From assembly GCF_003946165.1 (NCBI RefSeq), contig NZ_RHOI01000021.1, positions 1 through 48,827 on the forward strand: a DNA stretch of 48,827 nucleotides, written 5' to 3'. Position numbers and translations under genes: made by a program. The stretch is from Lacticaseibacillus baoqingensis (GTDB lineage: Bacteria; Bacillota; Bacilli; Lactobacillales; Lactobacillaceae). The notes beneath the pieces are model-generated. The model made no database searches. It had not been told where the DNA came from and saw nothing but the letters and a program-made list of their open reading frames with translations. Each line of letters starts with the position of its first letter. Position 1 is the first letter of the stretch. Below, piece after piece: positions 1 through 7,411 of this stretch.

Positions 1-120
1 GAAGACATACTGCGACACCAGCTGGCAGCCCAATGCAAACTGGCGCATCGTTTCTTGTAACAACAGCGCATCCTCTGAAGTAAGTGTGATGCGCAGCTTT
101 AGGGTGACGGCTTGTTTCAT
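1..120 (-). CDS. TnpB/OrfB-like transposon protein, N-terminal fragment (cut by window edge)
   Basis: Only the first 40 codons are present; the gene runs off the left edge of the window. It starts MKQAVTLKLRITLTSED and continues with an LLLQETMRQF segment. This resembles the N-terminus of IS200/IS605-family OrfB (TnpB) proteins, the RNA-guided nuclease-like accessory proteins of these elements. The start is supported by a GGAGGG Shine-Dalgarno seven or eight bases upstream. The gene has a good promoter of its own containing a LexA-like box. Whether the catalytic part is intact cannot be seen, and the family assignment rests on a short N-terminus. Confidence 0.5.
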   Translation of the reverse strand, partial: MKQAVTLKLRITLTSEDALLLQETMRQFALGCQLVSQYVF

Positions 121-138
121 GGCTATCCCTCCACAGAA

Positions 139-166
139 ATTATAACAAACATACGTTCTCGTGCAA
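139..166 (-). promoter_or_regulatory. Promoter with LexA (SOS)-like box for the TnpB-like gene
   Basis: On the minus strand a -35 TTGCAC (161-166) and a -10 TATAAT (139-144) are 16 bases apart. The spacer contains AGAACGTATGTTTG (146-159), which matches the Gram-positive LexA/DinR box CGAACRNRYGTTYC at all but the two end positions. A box placed between -35 and -10 would let LexA block polymerase, so the downstream gene is probably damage-inducible. The motif is seen directly; the regulation is inferred. Confidence 0.55.
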
Positions 167-275
167 AGATGCTAAATCAAGAAAGGAGAAGCAGGTACAG
201 GACAGCATTCCTCCCCTAATTAAAATCAGGTGTTTCCTGCTAAAACACTATCATGAACCAGAAATTGCCGGCCCG

Positions 276-479
276 TTGCCTTCAGACCCACCAGAATCTG
301 ATGTCGATATCCTCCTAACCGAGTTTATCAATAACGCAGAAGTTTACATGGCGAATCCGGATATTCCCGTTGGGGCGATTTTATCTGGAGAAGAAGCGGA
401 TCTCTTTGCGGATGATCTTGGTACCAAGATCATCCAGAAGACTGGCCGGATGAATGAGCAGTGCTTGATCAGCCAGTGA
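276..479 (+). pseudogene. Possible degraded ORF of unknown function
   Basis: An open frame here has a protein-like composition (for example DVDILLTEFINNAEVY and IPVGAILSGEEADLF). It stays open upstream to at least position 183 with no convincing start or ribosome-binding site; the only nearby start codon is a TTG. Its 3' part runs through a 24-bp perfect palindrome. I do not recognise the family. It may be the tail of a decayed gene or a chance frame. The terminator at 557-601, whose T-run is on this strand, gives slight support for past rightward transcription. Confidence 0.2.
411..434. repeat. 24-bp perfect palindrome
   Basis: The half-site GATGATCTTGGT is followed directly by its exact reverse complement, giving a 24-base palindrome with no loop. 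It lies inside the doubtful ORF. A palindrome without a loop suits a dimeric protein-binding site or a junction scar better than a terminator. No role is established. Confidence 0.6.
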
Positions 480-556
480 CACTTTTTCCATGTTGCAAAA
501 TTGTCTCTGCGATAAAAACAGCAAAGCTTTTTTACTGCTGATCAAAAGCATACGAC

Positions 557-601
557 AAAGGCCCTTCCCAACAAAATTCAATGTTGGCAAGGGCCTTTTT
601 T
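557..601 (+). terminator. Rho-independent terminator (T-run on plus strand)
   Basis: Arms AAAGGCCCTT-c-CCAACA and TGTTGG-c-AAGGGCCTTT form a stem of about 16 bp with one mismatch and an eight-base loop, followed by a T-run on the plus strand. The preceding A-run is short, so it may act weakly in the other direction to end the gene at 667-1263. Confidence 0.7.
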
Positions 602-666
602 AGCCGAACCAATAGTGCTGCTCACAACCTGGGGCTCGCCCAGTCTATGGATTCAACATAGTCAGC

Positions 667-1263
667 TCACGCGACGGGCCACGGGGCTGGCAGCTGTGGT
701 CCCAACCCGCGATGGGCCAGGATCCAGTCATCCCCGTTCCACATTTCAGTTTCCTGGCGATCAGTGTCAAAATCCCAAAGGTTCTGTCGTTCGAACTCGA
801 TGATCTGGCCAGTCGGACCGAATCCGACCCACTCATAGCTGCCTGCGACGACAGTGTTCATATATTTGGCCCACTCGACCGGCACTGTCACCGTCTGCCC
901 TGCCGCGTTTACATAAGTTCGCGTCAGCCCCGTCAAAAGGCGCAACGGGGACAACTGTTTCCGATATTGCGGCGCCACTTGCTGCCAGATGCGCTCTGCT
1001 GCGGCAAAGGCCTCCTTTTCCTTGGGCAGCGGCCCGCTCAAGGGTGACGTTAACGCGTTGTAGGAAATCAACGCATCGTCTTCGCCGGATATCACGGTCA
1101 CATGTTCGCGATTCAAGGCTTCTTGCGGCAATTCGGCCGGTTGATAACGACGTAAATGCACTGGTTGGCCATTGCGAAAAACGCGCTTGTCAACTACAAG
1201 TTGATAGCCTGTTGGTATGGTCAGATCCGGGTAGTGATGCTGATTGATCACTAATTCTGGCAT
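667..1263 (-). CDS. Hypothetical protein next to a MarR regulator
   Basis: A 198-residue soluble protein with no signal peptide or membrane segment and no motif I recognise. It has a proline-rich region near the N-terminus (QPAELPQEAL) and a C-terminal part rich in tryptophan (EWVGFGPTG, NLWDFD, EMWNGDDW), suggesting a compact beta-rich fold. ATG at 1263 is chosen over the upstream GTG because AAGGAAG is eight bases before the ATG but touches the GTG. It lies 30 bases downstream of the MarR gene on the same strand and is probably co-transcribed with it and the decarboxylase-like gene. Function unknown. Confidence 0.75.
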   Translation of the reverse strand: MPELVINQHHYPDLTIPTGYQLVVDKRVFRNGQPVHLRRYQPAELPQEALNREHVTVISGEDDALISYNALTSPLSGPLPKEKEAFAAAERIWQQVAPQYRKQLSPLRLLTGLTRTYVNAAGQTVTVPVEWAKYMNTVVAGSYEWVGFGPTGQIIEFERQNLWDFDTDRQETEMWNGDDWILAHRGLGPQLPAPWPVA

Positions 1264-1293
1264 TTGTTTCACTTCCTTGCTGATTGGTTCTGA

Positions 1294-1737
1294 TTAAGGG
1301 GTATCCAACTGTGCGATTTGGTGCAACACCGCCATAAAGTCAGGCTGAGACCCCTGACCAGCCGCGGTCGCCAGACACTCATGCAAGACTGCTTCTTGCT
1401 GATCCAAGGCAGCTTTGACTTGGGGATACAACGCTGCACCTGCTGCCGTCAAAAACAGCTCATACCGCCGGCCATCAGTACGCGACTGCTGCTTAACCAC
1501 GAGGCCTAAAGCGACCAGCCGTGAAATTTCCCGATTCACATTGCTTTGATGTCGCGTATCTGCTTGGACGAGTTGATCTTGTGTGACGCCTGGATTATCG
1601 TGCAATTTCAGCACAAAAAAGTACTGACTGCTGCTGACCCCAAGCGGCTTTAATCGGCGATCCAGCATGCGCAGCGCGGTGTTTGAAGCGAGGTGCAATT
1701 GCTTGATGATGGTTTGATCGTTTTGATCTGGAATCAT
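1294..1737 (-). CDS. MarR-family transcriptional regulator
   Basis: This 147-residue protein has the MarR winged-helix layout: an N-terminal dimerisation helix, the DNA-binding core (SSSQYFFVLKL, VTQDQLVQAD, NVNREISRLVALGLV) and a wing with the family DxRxY-type segment (SRTDGRRYELFLTAAG). ATG at 1737 follows AGGAGG with proper spacing; a longer frame to 1866 would run into the coding region of the neighbouring gene. It is encoded 16 bases after the amidohydrolase gene. MarR proteins often respond to phenolic compounds, and the neighbour belongs to a phenolic-acid decarboxylase family, so it probably controls this module. The ligand is unknown. Confidence 0.88.
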   Translation of the reverse strand: MIPDQNDQTIIKQLHLASNTALRMLDRRLKPLGVSSSQYFFVLKLHDNPGVTQDQLVQADTRHQSNVNREISRLVALGLVVKQQSRTDGRRYELFLTAAGAALYPQVKAALDQQEAVLHECLATAAGQGSQPDFMAVLHQIAQLDTP

Positions 1738-1753
1738 GGCGGCCTCCTCAAGA

Positions 1754-2728
1754 TCAGAGCAAGTTAAACACGGTTTCAGCCGTGCCATGCGCGATCGCTT
1801 CACGCTGGGCATCAGTGAGGTCCGCTTGTTCCAAGAATTGACGCGTCTGCTCGCCAGCTTGAACATACGGAAAGTCCTCTGACCACATGATGTGATCAGC
1901 GCCCATTTCCTTGAGCACCAGCTGCATCTGCGGAGCAGTGTACATCCCCGATGGTGACAAGTAGACTTGGCGCTTGTAATAGTCTGAGTACTTCAGGGGC
2001 AAGTCCGAGATCATCCCGCCAAAGCCGTCAATGCGTTCCAAGAACATCGGCATGAATTCGCCCCAGTGCCCGGAGGCAATTTTAACATGCGGGTATTTTT
2101 CAAACACGCCAGCCGTCAGCAGCCGCAGCATTTGAATGCCTTGTTCCATGTGCCAACCCCACATCGCACCAGCCATCATAGTCGCGCTAAGCGCGTTGTA
2201 GGCCTTGCTGTCATACAGCATGGCTTTTTGGTCGTTGGTGATCACGCCAGGGTGTAGGTACAACGTGGTGCCCAGCCGGTCTGCCGCAGCAAAAATCGGT
2301 TCAAAGCGCGGGTCGTCCAAGAACTGGCCGTTGACGCTGCCGGAGATGATCCCGCCTTTCAAGCCAAGTTTGGTCACGGCATACTCGAGTGTTTGTGCCG
2401 CCTGGTCAGGCGTGTTCACCGGCAAGGTCGCCAGCCCGGCAAAGCGCGTTGGGTACTGACTAATGTTTTCCGCCAGCGTTTCGTTTTGGGCGTGCGCCCC
2501 ATCAACGGCGTACTGATCAGGCAGGACTTGCGCCGAGTTGCCTGCGTCGGAAATCACTTGCATGTCGATGCCGTGCTGGTCCATATAAGCGACCTTCTTA
2601 GCAAAATCGACCAGGTCCGGCCGCAACTGATCCTGGCGCGGATTATTGTTCTTCACTTCAGAGTACTGCTTGAATTCCTTGATATTTTGGTCGGTATCGT
2701 AATGCTCTTCAACGGTAATAAGTTTCAT
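1754..2728 (-). CDS. Amidohydrolase-family decarboxylase (gamma-resorcylate decarboxylase/ACMSD-like)
   Basis: A 324-residue metal-dependent TIM-barrel protein of the amidohydrolase_2 group. The expected metal ligands are visible: the ExH motif at the N-terminus (VEEHY, E7 and H9), H159 in LYLHPG and D285 in WSEDFPY, plus the conserved H221 in SGHWGE. Family members non-oxidatively decarboxylate aromatic acids such as 2,6-dihydroxybenzoate, or aminocarboxymuconate semialdehyde. Length is normal and AGGAG precedes the start. It heads a probable operon with the MarR gene and the hypothetical protein. An SDR gene lies about 80 bases upstream in the same direction. The actual substrate cannot be read from the sequence. 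Confidence 0.87.
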   Translation of the reverse strand: MKLITVEEHYDTDQNIKEFKQYSEVKNNNPRQDQLRPDLVDFAKKVAYMDQHGIDMQVISDAGNSAQVLPDQYAVDGAHAQNETLAENISQYPTRFAGLATLPVNTPDQAAQTLEYAVTKLGLKGGIISGSVNGQFLDDPRFEPIFAAADRLGTTLYLHPGVITNDQKAMLYDSKAYNALSATMMAGAMWGWHMEQGIQMLRLLTAGVFEKYPHVKIASGHWGEFMPMFLERIDGFGGMISDLPLKYSDYYKRQVYLSPSGMYTAPQMQLVLKEMGADHIMWSEDFPYVQAGEQTRQFLEQADLTDAQREAIAHGTAETVFNLL

Positions 2729-2810
2729 TGATAATTGCTCCTGTCATTTGAGTTCACCACACGGCCTTAATTTGCATGCGACCGCATAGATTGGGGTAAA
2801 AAACATCGGG

Positions 2811-3686
2811 CTAATTGGCCAGCCCGACTGCCTTCATGCTGAAGTCCCACAGCTCTTTTTGAGCCTGTTCATCATAAGACAGCTTCGACGAATCAACAGG
2901 CCGGTCGCTGCGCCGGTCAAAATACTGAACCGGGCCAGCGGCGAACTGCGCGGCCGTCATCAAATCAGTGATCATTTTGGCGGAATCTTTGGCGGTGCCG
3001 ATCAAGTTGGCAAAACGCGCCTTCATTGCCGGGGTGAAACGAGATTTATCCTTGGAAAGGCCGGTTTCGACCATCAATCCGGGATTGACCGTATTCACCG
3101 CAATACCCCGCCCGGCAGCATTTAACTGCCGCTTGAGCGCATAGGCGAACATGATCATGCAGAGTTTAGAAAAGGAATAACTCAGCGGGTCGATCGCAGC
3201 ATCACGGCCGACATATGCCAATGCCTCTGCCCCAGGCCAGGCCACACCGGCTAACGGCGCGTCGTGGCGCTCGCTGGTGACCGTCACAATACGCCCATCA
3301 TCTGTCATCAGTGGCAAGAGCAGCTGCGTGAGCAGAAAATGGCCGAGGTAATTCGTCTCAAAAATATTATTGAACCCATCGGCAGTTGTAGCCACCGTAC
3401 GGCCAGCAATCCCAGCGTTGCAAATCAACCCAGCCAGCGGCAAGCCCAACTGTTTGAACGCCGCCACAAAGCTGCGAACACTGGCTAGCGAAGAGGTGTC
3501 CAGCGCTAGACACACAAGCTGCGCCGCTGGTACGGCCTGCAAGATCTCATCGCGCGCCGCATTGGCTTTCGTCAGATTGCGGCAAGCCATGATCACTTGA
3601 TAATCAGACGGCAGCGCAACCAGCTGCTTCGTCGTTTCAAACCCAAGACCGGAGTTAGCCCCAGTCACGATAACGGTTTTTGTCAT
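2811..3686 (-). CDS. Short-chain dehydrogenase/reductase
   Basis: This 291-residue classical SDR has the Rossmann cofactor motif TGANSGLG at residues 8-15, CNAGIAG in the middle and the catalytic YSFSK. Length and layout resemble the protochlorophyllide reductase-like/retinol dehydrogenase-like SDRs, which use NADP(H) on varied carbonyl substrates. No good Shine-Dalgarno is seen before the ATG (only AGCAGACT), so translation may be weak. It lies upstream of the decarboxylase-like gene in the same direction and could belong to the same aromatic-compound module. Substrate unknown. Confidence 0.88.
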   Translation of the reverse strand: MTKTVIVTGANSGLGFETTKQLVALPSDYQVIMACRNLTKANAARDEILQAVPAAQLVCLALDTSSLASVRSFVAAFKQLGLPLAGLICNAGIAGRTVATTADGFNNIFETNYLGHFLLTQLLLPLMTDDGRIVTVTSERHDAPLAGVAWPGAEALAYVGRDAAIDPLSYSFSKLCMIMFAYALKRQLNAAGRGIAVNTVNPGLMVETGLSKDKSRFTPAMKARFANLIGTAKDSAKMITDLMTAAQFAAGPVQYFDRRSDRPVDSSKLSYDEQAQKELWDFSMKAVGLAN

Positions 3687-3717
3687 TGATAAGTCTGCTA
3701 TATAAAATGTGGAAGAA

Positions 3718-3729
3718 TGTCTAATGACA
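3718..3729. promoter_or_regulatory. Small palindrome in the SDR promoter region
   Basis: TGTCTAATGACA is a dyad (TGTC-N4-GACA) about 30 bases upstream of the SDR start, between two AT-rich -10-like hexamers on the minus strand (TATAAT and TATAGC). Its position suits an operator. Which regulator binds it is unknown. Confidence 0.3.
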
Positions 3730-3779
3730 CTAGTAAAGGATTATATTTTTCCTTTCATAGTTGTACATTCATTATTTTA

Positions 3780-3848
3780 TTCGGTCCCGTTAACACCAGT
3801 ATGCTTACGTCGGTAGTCACCTTGCAACATTGACTGGCTCTTGAACCT
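3780..3848 (-). ncRNA. Candidate right end and guide-RNA (reRNA/omega-RNA) region of the TnpB element
   Basis: For IS200/IS605 elements the guide RNA used by TnpB overlaps the 3' end of tnpB and extends to the right end of the transposon. Here about 70 bases follow the tnpB stop on the minus strand, starting AGGTTCAAGAGCCAG and ending near GTTAACGGGACCGAATAA. The true right end, and so the guide, cannot be fixed without other copies. The call rests on position, not on a recognised scaffold. Confidence 0.35.
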
Positions 3849-5033
3849 TTAGGACATAGCCTGCCCCTGAGCATATTGAATCAAGTTCTGTACGGCATTC
3901 TCGTCACGCTCAAGTTGAGCACCACAGCCGTAACAATGAAACTCGTGATGTTTCGTGCCGTGAAGGACATTACCAGCTAAGGTCAGTTTATCGTCGCCGG
4001 TTTTCACTAACCCACAACGACTGCACCGCTGTGTGCTAGGGTAGAACCGATCAACTATAATCAGCTGGCGGCCGTACCATTGCGCCTTGTCCTTCATCAG
4101 CATTCTGAAACGTCCAAACAACGAGCGATGTAAATTCTTCGCCAATTGCTTGTTCATCTGCATGTGCTTGACGTCCAAGTCCTCAATGGTAAGCGTGCCA
4201 TTGGTTTTCACCAACATCGTCGTAAACTTCTGCAAGAGGTCGTTTTGAATCCGTGTCACTTTCTGATAGGTCCGCTGCAACTTGGTTTTCGTTGCGCGAT
4301 AGTTGTTAGAACGAAAGTGTTTGGGATTCGCTAGACGTTTGCGGGCGAGTCGCCGTTGGTACAAGGACACGCGGTTGTACAAACTGACCAATTGCTCGGT
4401 CAATACGCGGACTGCAGAAATTGCCTCACCATCGTTATAAACGTATTTGCCAACATTGGCATCAACGCCACATACGTGTTGGCTTGCCGGCAACAGCTCA
4501 GGCTGACTGACATCGATACTTAGGCAAACATAATAGCCATCAGCTTCTTTGACAACAGTGGCAAGTTTAACACTCCCTGGCCAGCGTAGTTTCTCAGCCA
4601 AGCGGATATCGTACCATCGATCACGATAGCCATGCGGTTTATCCAACCGCAGCTTACCATTAACAATGGTTGCCCGATCAGTTTTAAAACTGCAGCGACT
4701 GCGCCTCTTCGACTTAAATCGTGGCTTACGATGGTCTGGCATCTCAGGGTTAAAGAAATTCGCCCAGGCATGCGCTAGGTCATTTACTGCCAATTGCAAG
4801 ATCCGTGCTGAACGACTGTATTGCCAGTCTGCTTTGTTGTTAACTAACTCATTGCGGACTTGACGTTCGTTAGGCCGCGCCGTCTTATCTGCCAAAACGA
4901 CTGACGCGTCATACAGCTCATTCCACGTGGCAAGCGCCAGATTGTAACAATAGCGGCGATAATCGCATGCTTGAGCCAATACGCGGCGCATCGTCGCGTT
5001 CGGGTAGCACCGGATCTTGTGCGTTCTCAACAT
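3849..5033 (-). CDS. tnpB: TnpB, RNA-guided nuclease-type protein of an IS200/IS605-like element
   Basis: A 394-residue OrfB/TnpB protein. The RuvC-like catalytic triad appears intact: D191 (CGVDANVGK), E284 (LTIEDLD) and D377 (ERDENAVQNL). A four-cysteine zinc knuckle lies at C337/C340 and C367/C370. The start at 5033 is set by GGAGGTG eight bases upstream; the frame remains open further upstream without a ribosome site. TnpB proteins are RNA-guided DNA endonucleases that cut donor sites and help the transposon persist. No TnpA transposase is present on either side, so this is an IS1341-type solo-TnpB element or a leftover. It separates the SDR gene from the TOPRIM gene. It is a different protein from the fragment at 1-120. 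Confidence 0.9.
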   Translation of the reverse strand: MLRTHKIRCYPNATMRRVLAQACDYRRYCYNLALATWNELYDASVVLADKTARPNERQVRNELVNNKADWQYSRSARILQLAVNDLAHAWANFFNPEMPDHRKPRFKSKRRSRCSFKTDRATIVNGKLRLDKPHGYRDRWYDIRLAEKLRWPGSVKLATVVKEADGYYVCLSIDVSQPELLPASQHVCGVDANVGKYVYNDGEAISAVRVLTEQLVSLYNRVSLYQRRLARKRLANPKHFRSNNYRATKTKLQRTYQKVTRIQNDLLQKFTTMLVKTNGTLTIEDLDVKHMQMNKQLAKNLHRSLFGRFRMLMKDKAQWYGRQLIIVDRFYPSTQRCSRCGLVKTGDDKLTLAGNVLHGTKHHEFHCYGCGAQLERDENAVQNLIQYAQGQAMS

Positions 5034-5725
5034 GTTTTCACCTCCAACTTGCTTATAGATATCATAGCAAATTAAGATAAGGAGACCCTGTCGAGACATG
5101 ATGAAAACCGTCATCATCTGTCCATGCATCAGTCAGCGATTTTTCACGAGTTTATCATTTCGCAGCACTTGGTCATCCTGCCTTCCACTTGATTACCGCA
5201 GAACGACTAATTACTACAAATTAACACAGTATTCTACGTTATTGATTACTGTTAATAACCTCCTTTGACTGCGCTGATCAGTCGCGCAAACGCCCCTTGA
5301 GTCGGGATGCCCAACGGTTGCGGGGCTGTGATTGATCAGCGGTGCGCACCCGCCTTTTCGAACTGAAACAGTGTACCACATTTTATATGCGTATGCATAC
5401 TTTTCCTCAGATTACTTTGGCTCACGCGCTTTTGGCTCTGCAGCTCTATGAGGAAAAGACCCCGAGCAGCCCAAACCTGCGAATGCTCAGGGCAAAAGCC
5501 GTGAAAATGCCTGCCCGGCTTGGACGCTTTAAGTAAAAAACCAGGCACTGGCGGCCGCATAAACTTTTACGACCGTTTCAGGCTTGTCATCACCTGGCAA
5601 CTCGGCACTGCTTTTGGGACCCAGTGCGGGCCAATACATCGCACCAACCTCGTGTTAAGAAGCCAGCTCTTGCAGTCGAGCTTGGAGGACTGGCCTGAGG
5701 CCATCGGGACTAGTTCATTCGTGAC
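5034..5725. other. Gene-free stretch upstream of tnpB, with hairpins
   Basis: I find no supportable gene here. A short inverted repeat ATGATGA/TCATCAT (5098-5117, six-base loop) lies about 65 bases upstream of tnpB and could be part of the left-end hairpin of the element. A larger dyad has outer arms CGCTGATCA (5272-5280) and TGATCAGCG (5333-5341) and inner GCCCC/GGGGC arms. The frames at 5336-5785 give low-complexity, unconvincing proteins. Confidence 0.4.
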
Positions 5726-5761
5726 AAAAAAATTCATCGCGCGGCGGCGATGAATTTTTTT
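5726..5761 (-). terminator. Bidirectional terminator after the TOPRIM gene
   Basis: A perfect 15-bp stem with arms ending in AATTCATCGC and GCGATGAATT and a six-base loop. It is flanked by A-runs and T-runs and begins eight bases after the stop of the TOPRIM-protein gene. Confidence 0.85.
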
Positions 5762-5769
5762 GTGCGTCC

Positions 5770-6579
5770 TCACTGAATAAGCCACTGGTCAATTAACACT
5801 TCATACTCCCCCAGCAGCTGTTCTTGCTCAACAAATCCGGCATTGACTCGCAATGTTTGCAGCTCCGCTTGATAAACACTCGCCGTCAACTTGACTGCAC
5901 GAAAGCGGCTGGCAGGGGTACTTTGCTTATAAAGCACTACCCAGTCACGGACGTTATCTGGAGTCTGAATCGCCGTTACCACAGCCGCTGACGTATGCTG
6001 CAACAAGCCTAGAAAATGATCAGCCATTTGCAGCCCCCGACTGTCCAGGTCTCCCAGGTAAGTCAGCGCTACCCCACGAGCTTCGAGTTGTTGGATGATG
6101 GCTACATAGGCACTGGTGAACCCGTTGCCAGCCTGCAAGATCAGCGGCCAGTCAGGATGCAATTCATGGAGTAAAATAAACGTCCCGTTGTTTTCGATGA
6201 CCACTGCACGCTGCGTTAATAGCGGCGCTTGCAGCATCGCATTGATCTGCCAAGGATTGATCGTGATCGGCTGTGGCAGATCCGTTTGAAAAATGTTTGC
6301 GATGGTGATGGTCGACCCGATCAGCTGTGCGGTGACCTCGTTAAGGGCCTTTGACCCCAGCGCGTGCAGCAATACCCAGCGATAATAAGCAAATAGCGGC
6401 GGATCAACGGTTGAATCGCTCAGCGCATGTGCGGTCAAGCCCAAGTCTACGGCCTGTTGACTGCGCGGCGGCAATGGCTGCCCACTGGCAATTTGCTCAA
6501 ATAACGGCGTCAGCAGCGCCGCATTCGCCGGCGCCTGACGTCCAGTTGCTTGCGAATATTGTGCTTGATAATCAATCAT
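5770..6579 (-). CDS. Orphan TOPRIM-domain protein, DUF2399/JetD C-terminal-like
   Basis: This 269-residue protein appears to carry a C-terminal TOPRIM-type metal site: E129 in VVIENNGTF, a glycine-rich turn QAGNGFTSAY and D177/D179 in YLGDLDSRG. The pattern (EN..., a short strand, then GDLDxxG) is what I know from DUF2399 proteins and from DUF2220, the C-terminal nuclease domain of Wadjet JetD. The N-terminal 110 residues are helical and unrecognised. No JetA/B/C-like SMC genes and no helicase are next to it, so it stands alone. The start follows AAGGCGGTG, and a strong hairpin lies in the leader. The fold call comes from motif reading only. Confidence 0.55.
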   Translation of the reverse strand: MIDYQAQYSQATGRQAPANAALLTPLFEQIASGQPLPPRSQQAVDLGLTAHALSDSTVDPPLFAYYRWVLLHALGSKALNEVTAQLIGSTITIANIFQTDLPQPITINPWQINAMLQAPLLTQRAVVIENNGTFILLHELHPDWPLILQAGNGFTSAYVAIIQQLEARGVALTYLGDLDSRGLQMADHFLGLLQHTSAAVVTAIQTPDNVRDWVVLYKQSTPASRFRAVKLTASVYQAELQTLRVNAGFVEQEQLLGEYEVLIDQWLIQ

Positions 6580-6606
6580 TCGGCACCGCCTTTTGCCAAA
6601 CCACTG

Positions 6607-6640
6607 CCGGGGTCACTTGGTTTTCATGAAGTGACCCCGG
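6607..6640 (-). promoter_or_regulatory. Hairpin in the leader of the TOPRIM gene
   Basis: Perfect 12-bp arms CCGGGGTCACTT and AAGTGACCCCGG are separated by ten bases and lie 28-61 bases upstream of the TOPRIM start. No T-run follows on the minus strand, so it is not an obvious terminator. It could be an operator dyad or an RNA structure affecting expression. Confidence 0.5.
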
Positions 6641-6688
6641 GACATACTTTGAGCTCAGAAAAGAAGCAGTCAACTTGAGTTTCCAGTC

Positions 6689-6731
6689 AAAGACCCTCAT
6701 CAACGATATTTATAGTTGATGAGGGTCTTTT
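6689..6731 (-). terminator. Strong bidirectional terminator
   Basis: A perfect 16-bp stem (arms AAAGACCCTCATCAAC and its complement) with a ten-base AT-rich loop. A-rich and T-rich flanks lie on both sides. It would insulate the TOPRIM gene from transcription arriving from the right. Confidence 0.85.
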
Positions 6732-6832
6732 GTTAGAGCTGACGGGCTAACGAGCGGGACCCAAATCGAGGCTGATTGGGATAGTCGCGTATTTTGGACT
6801 ATCTAAGGCCGGGATATCGACACCTTTAGCCC

Positions 6833-6874
6833 CTATTTAGGCGCCCGTTGTGCCCAGTATTGGAAGTACCCTTG
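6833..6874 (-). pseudogene. 3'-terminal remnant of an rlmL/ypsC-like methyltransferase gene
   Basis: The minus strand reads YFQYWAQRAPK followed by a stop. This nearly equals the C-terminus of the intact methyltransferase at 11617-12753 (YFQFWAQRAPKQK), and the DNA is also clearly alike over about 28 bases. No matching sequence is found further upstream. It looks like the end of a second copy or a recombination scar. Confidence 0.5.
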
Positions 6875-7411
6875 CTTTATGCTAACTGAATGCCGTTAAA
6901 TCAACGGTTCCTACGATCACATACGTGTTAAATAATACTGTTAGGAAACTATGGGAGCGAATTGGGGACTACGCGGAGGCGATACATATCTTAAGCAAGA
7001 TCGCGGATAAACAACGGTTTTCCCAACAAACAATCTTAATGGTGTGATCTGTACTACCAAAAAATGAATCCTTTGGCCGGTTTGTTGATTATCGTCAGAT
7101 ATAGACCTTGTCTCTCTGCTTCTGATCATACGACAAAACACAAAAACGGCTTCCCATAAAAAAGAGCAGTGTGTCACCATGCAAACAGATCGTGAATTTA
7201 GACAATAGGTTTTGCTGAACTTGGGCGGCCATCACTTAGCTAGGCAACGACAGGACGCCACTAATGAGCCTATCTCGCAAACAGCGACTTTTCGACCATA
7301 CGTGAGTGGCTTAGAGAGCTTGGAGGTACGTCGATTAATTGGTTGTAAGGTTCTAACGTCTGAGACACTGACAGCACTCGGCACAAGAAATCAAAAAAAC
7401 GTCTTACACGC
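6875..7411. other. Gene-poor stretch
   Basis: I see no supportable gene. The open frames (such as 6941-7180 minus and 7212-7508 plus) have odd compositions, lack ribosome sites or overlap the MarR gene in another frame. The stretch may be decayed accessory DNA between the rlmL remnant and the ABC operon. Confidence 0.4.

Noticed and set aside
6941-7180. 79-codon minus-strand frame
   Set aside because: It has no ribosome site or recognisable domain, and its composition looks random.
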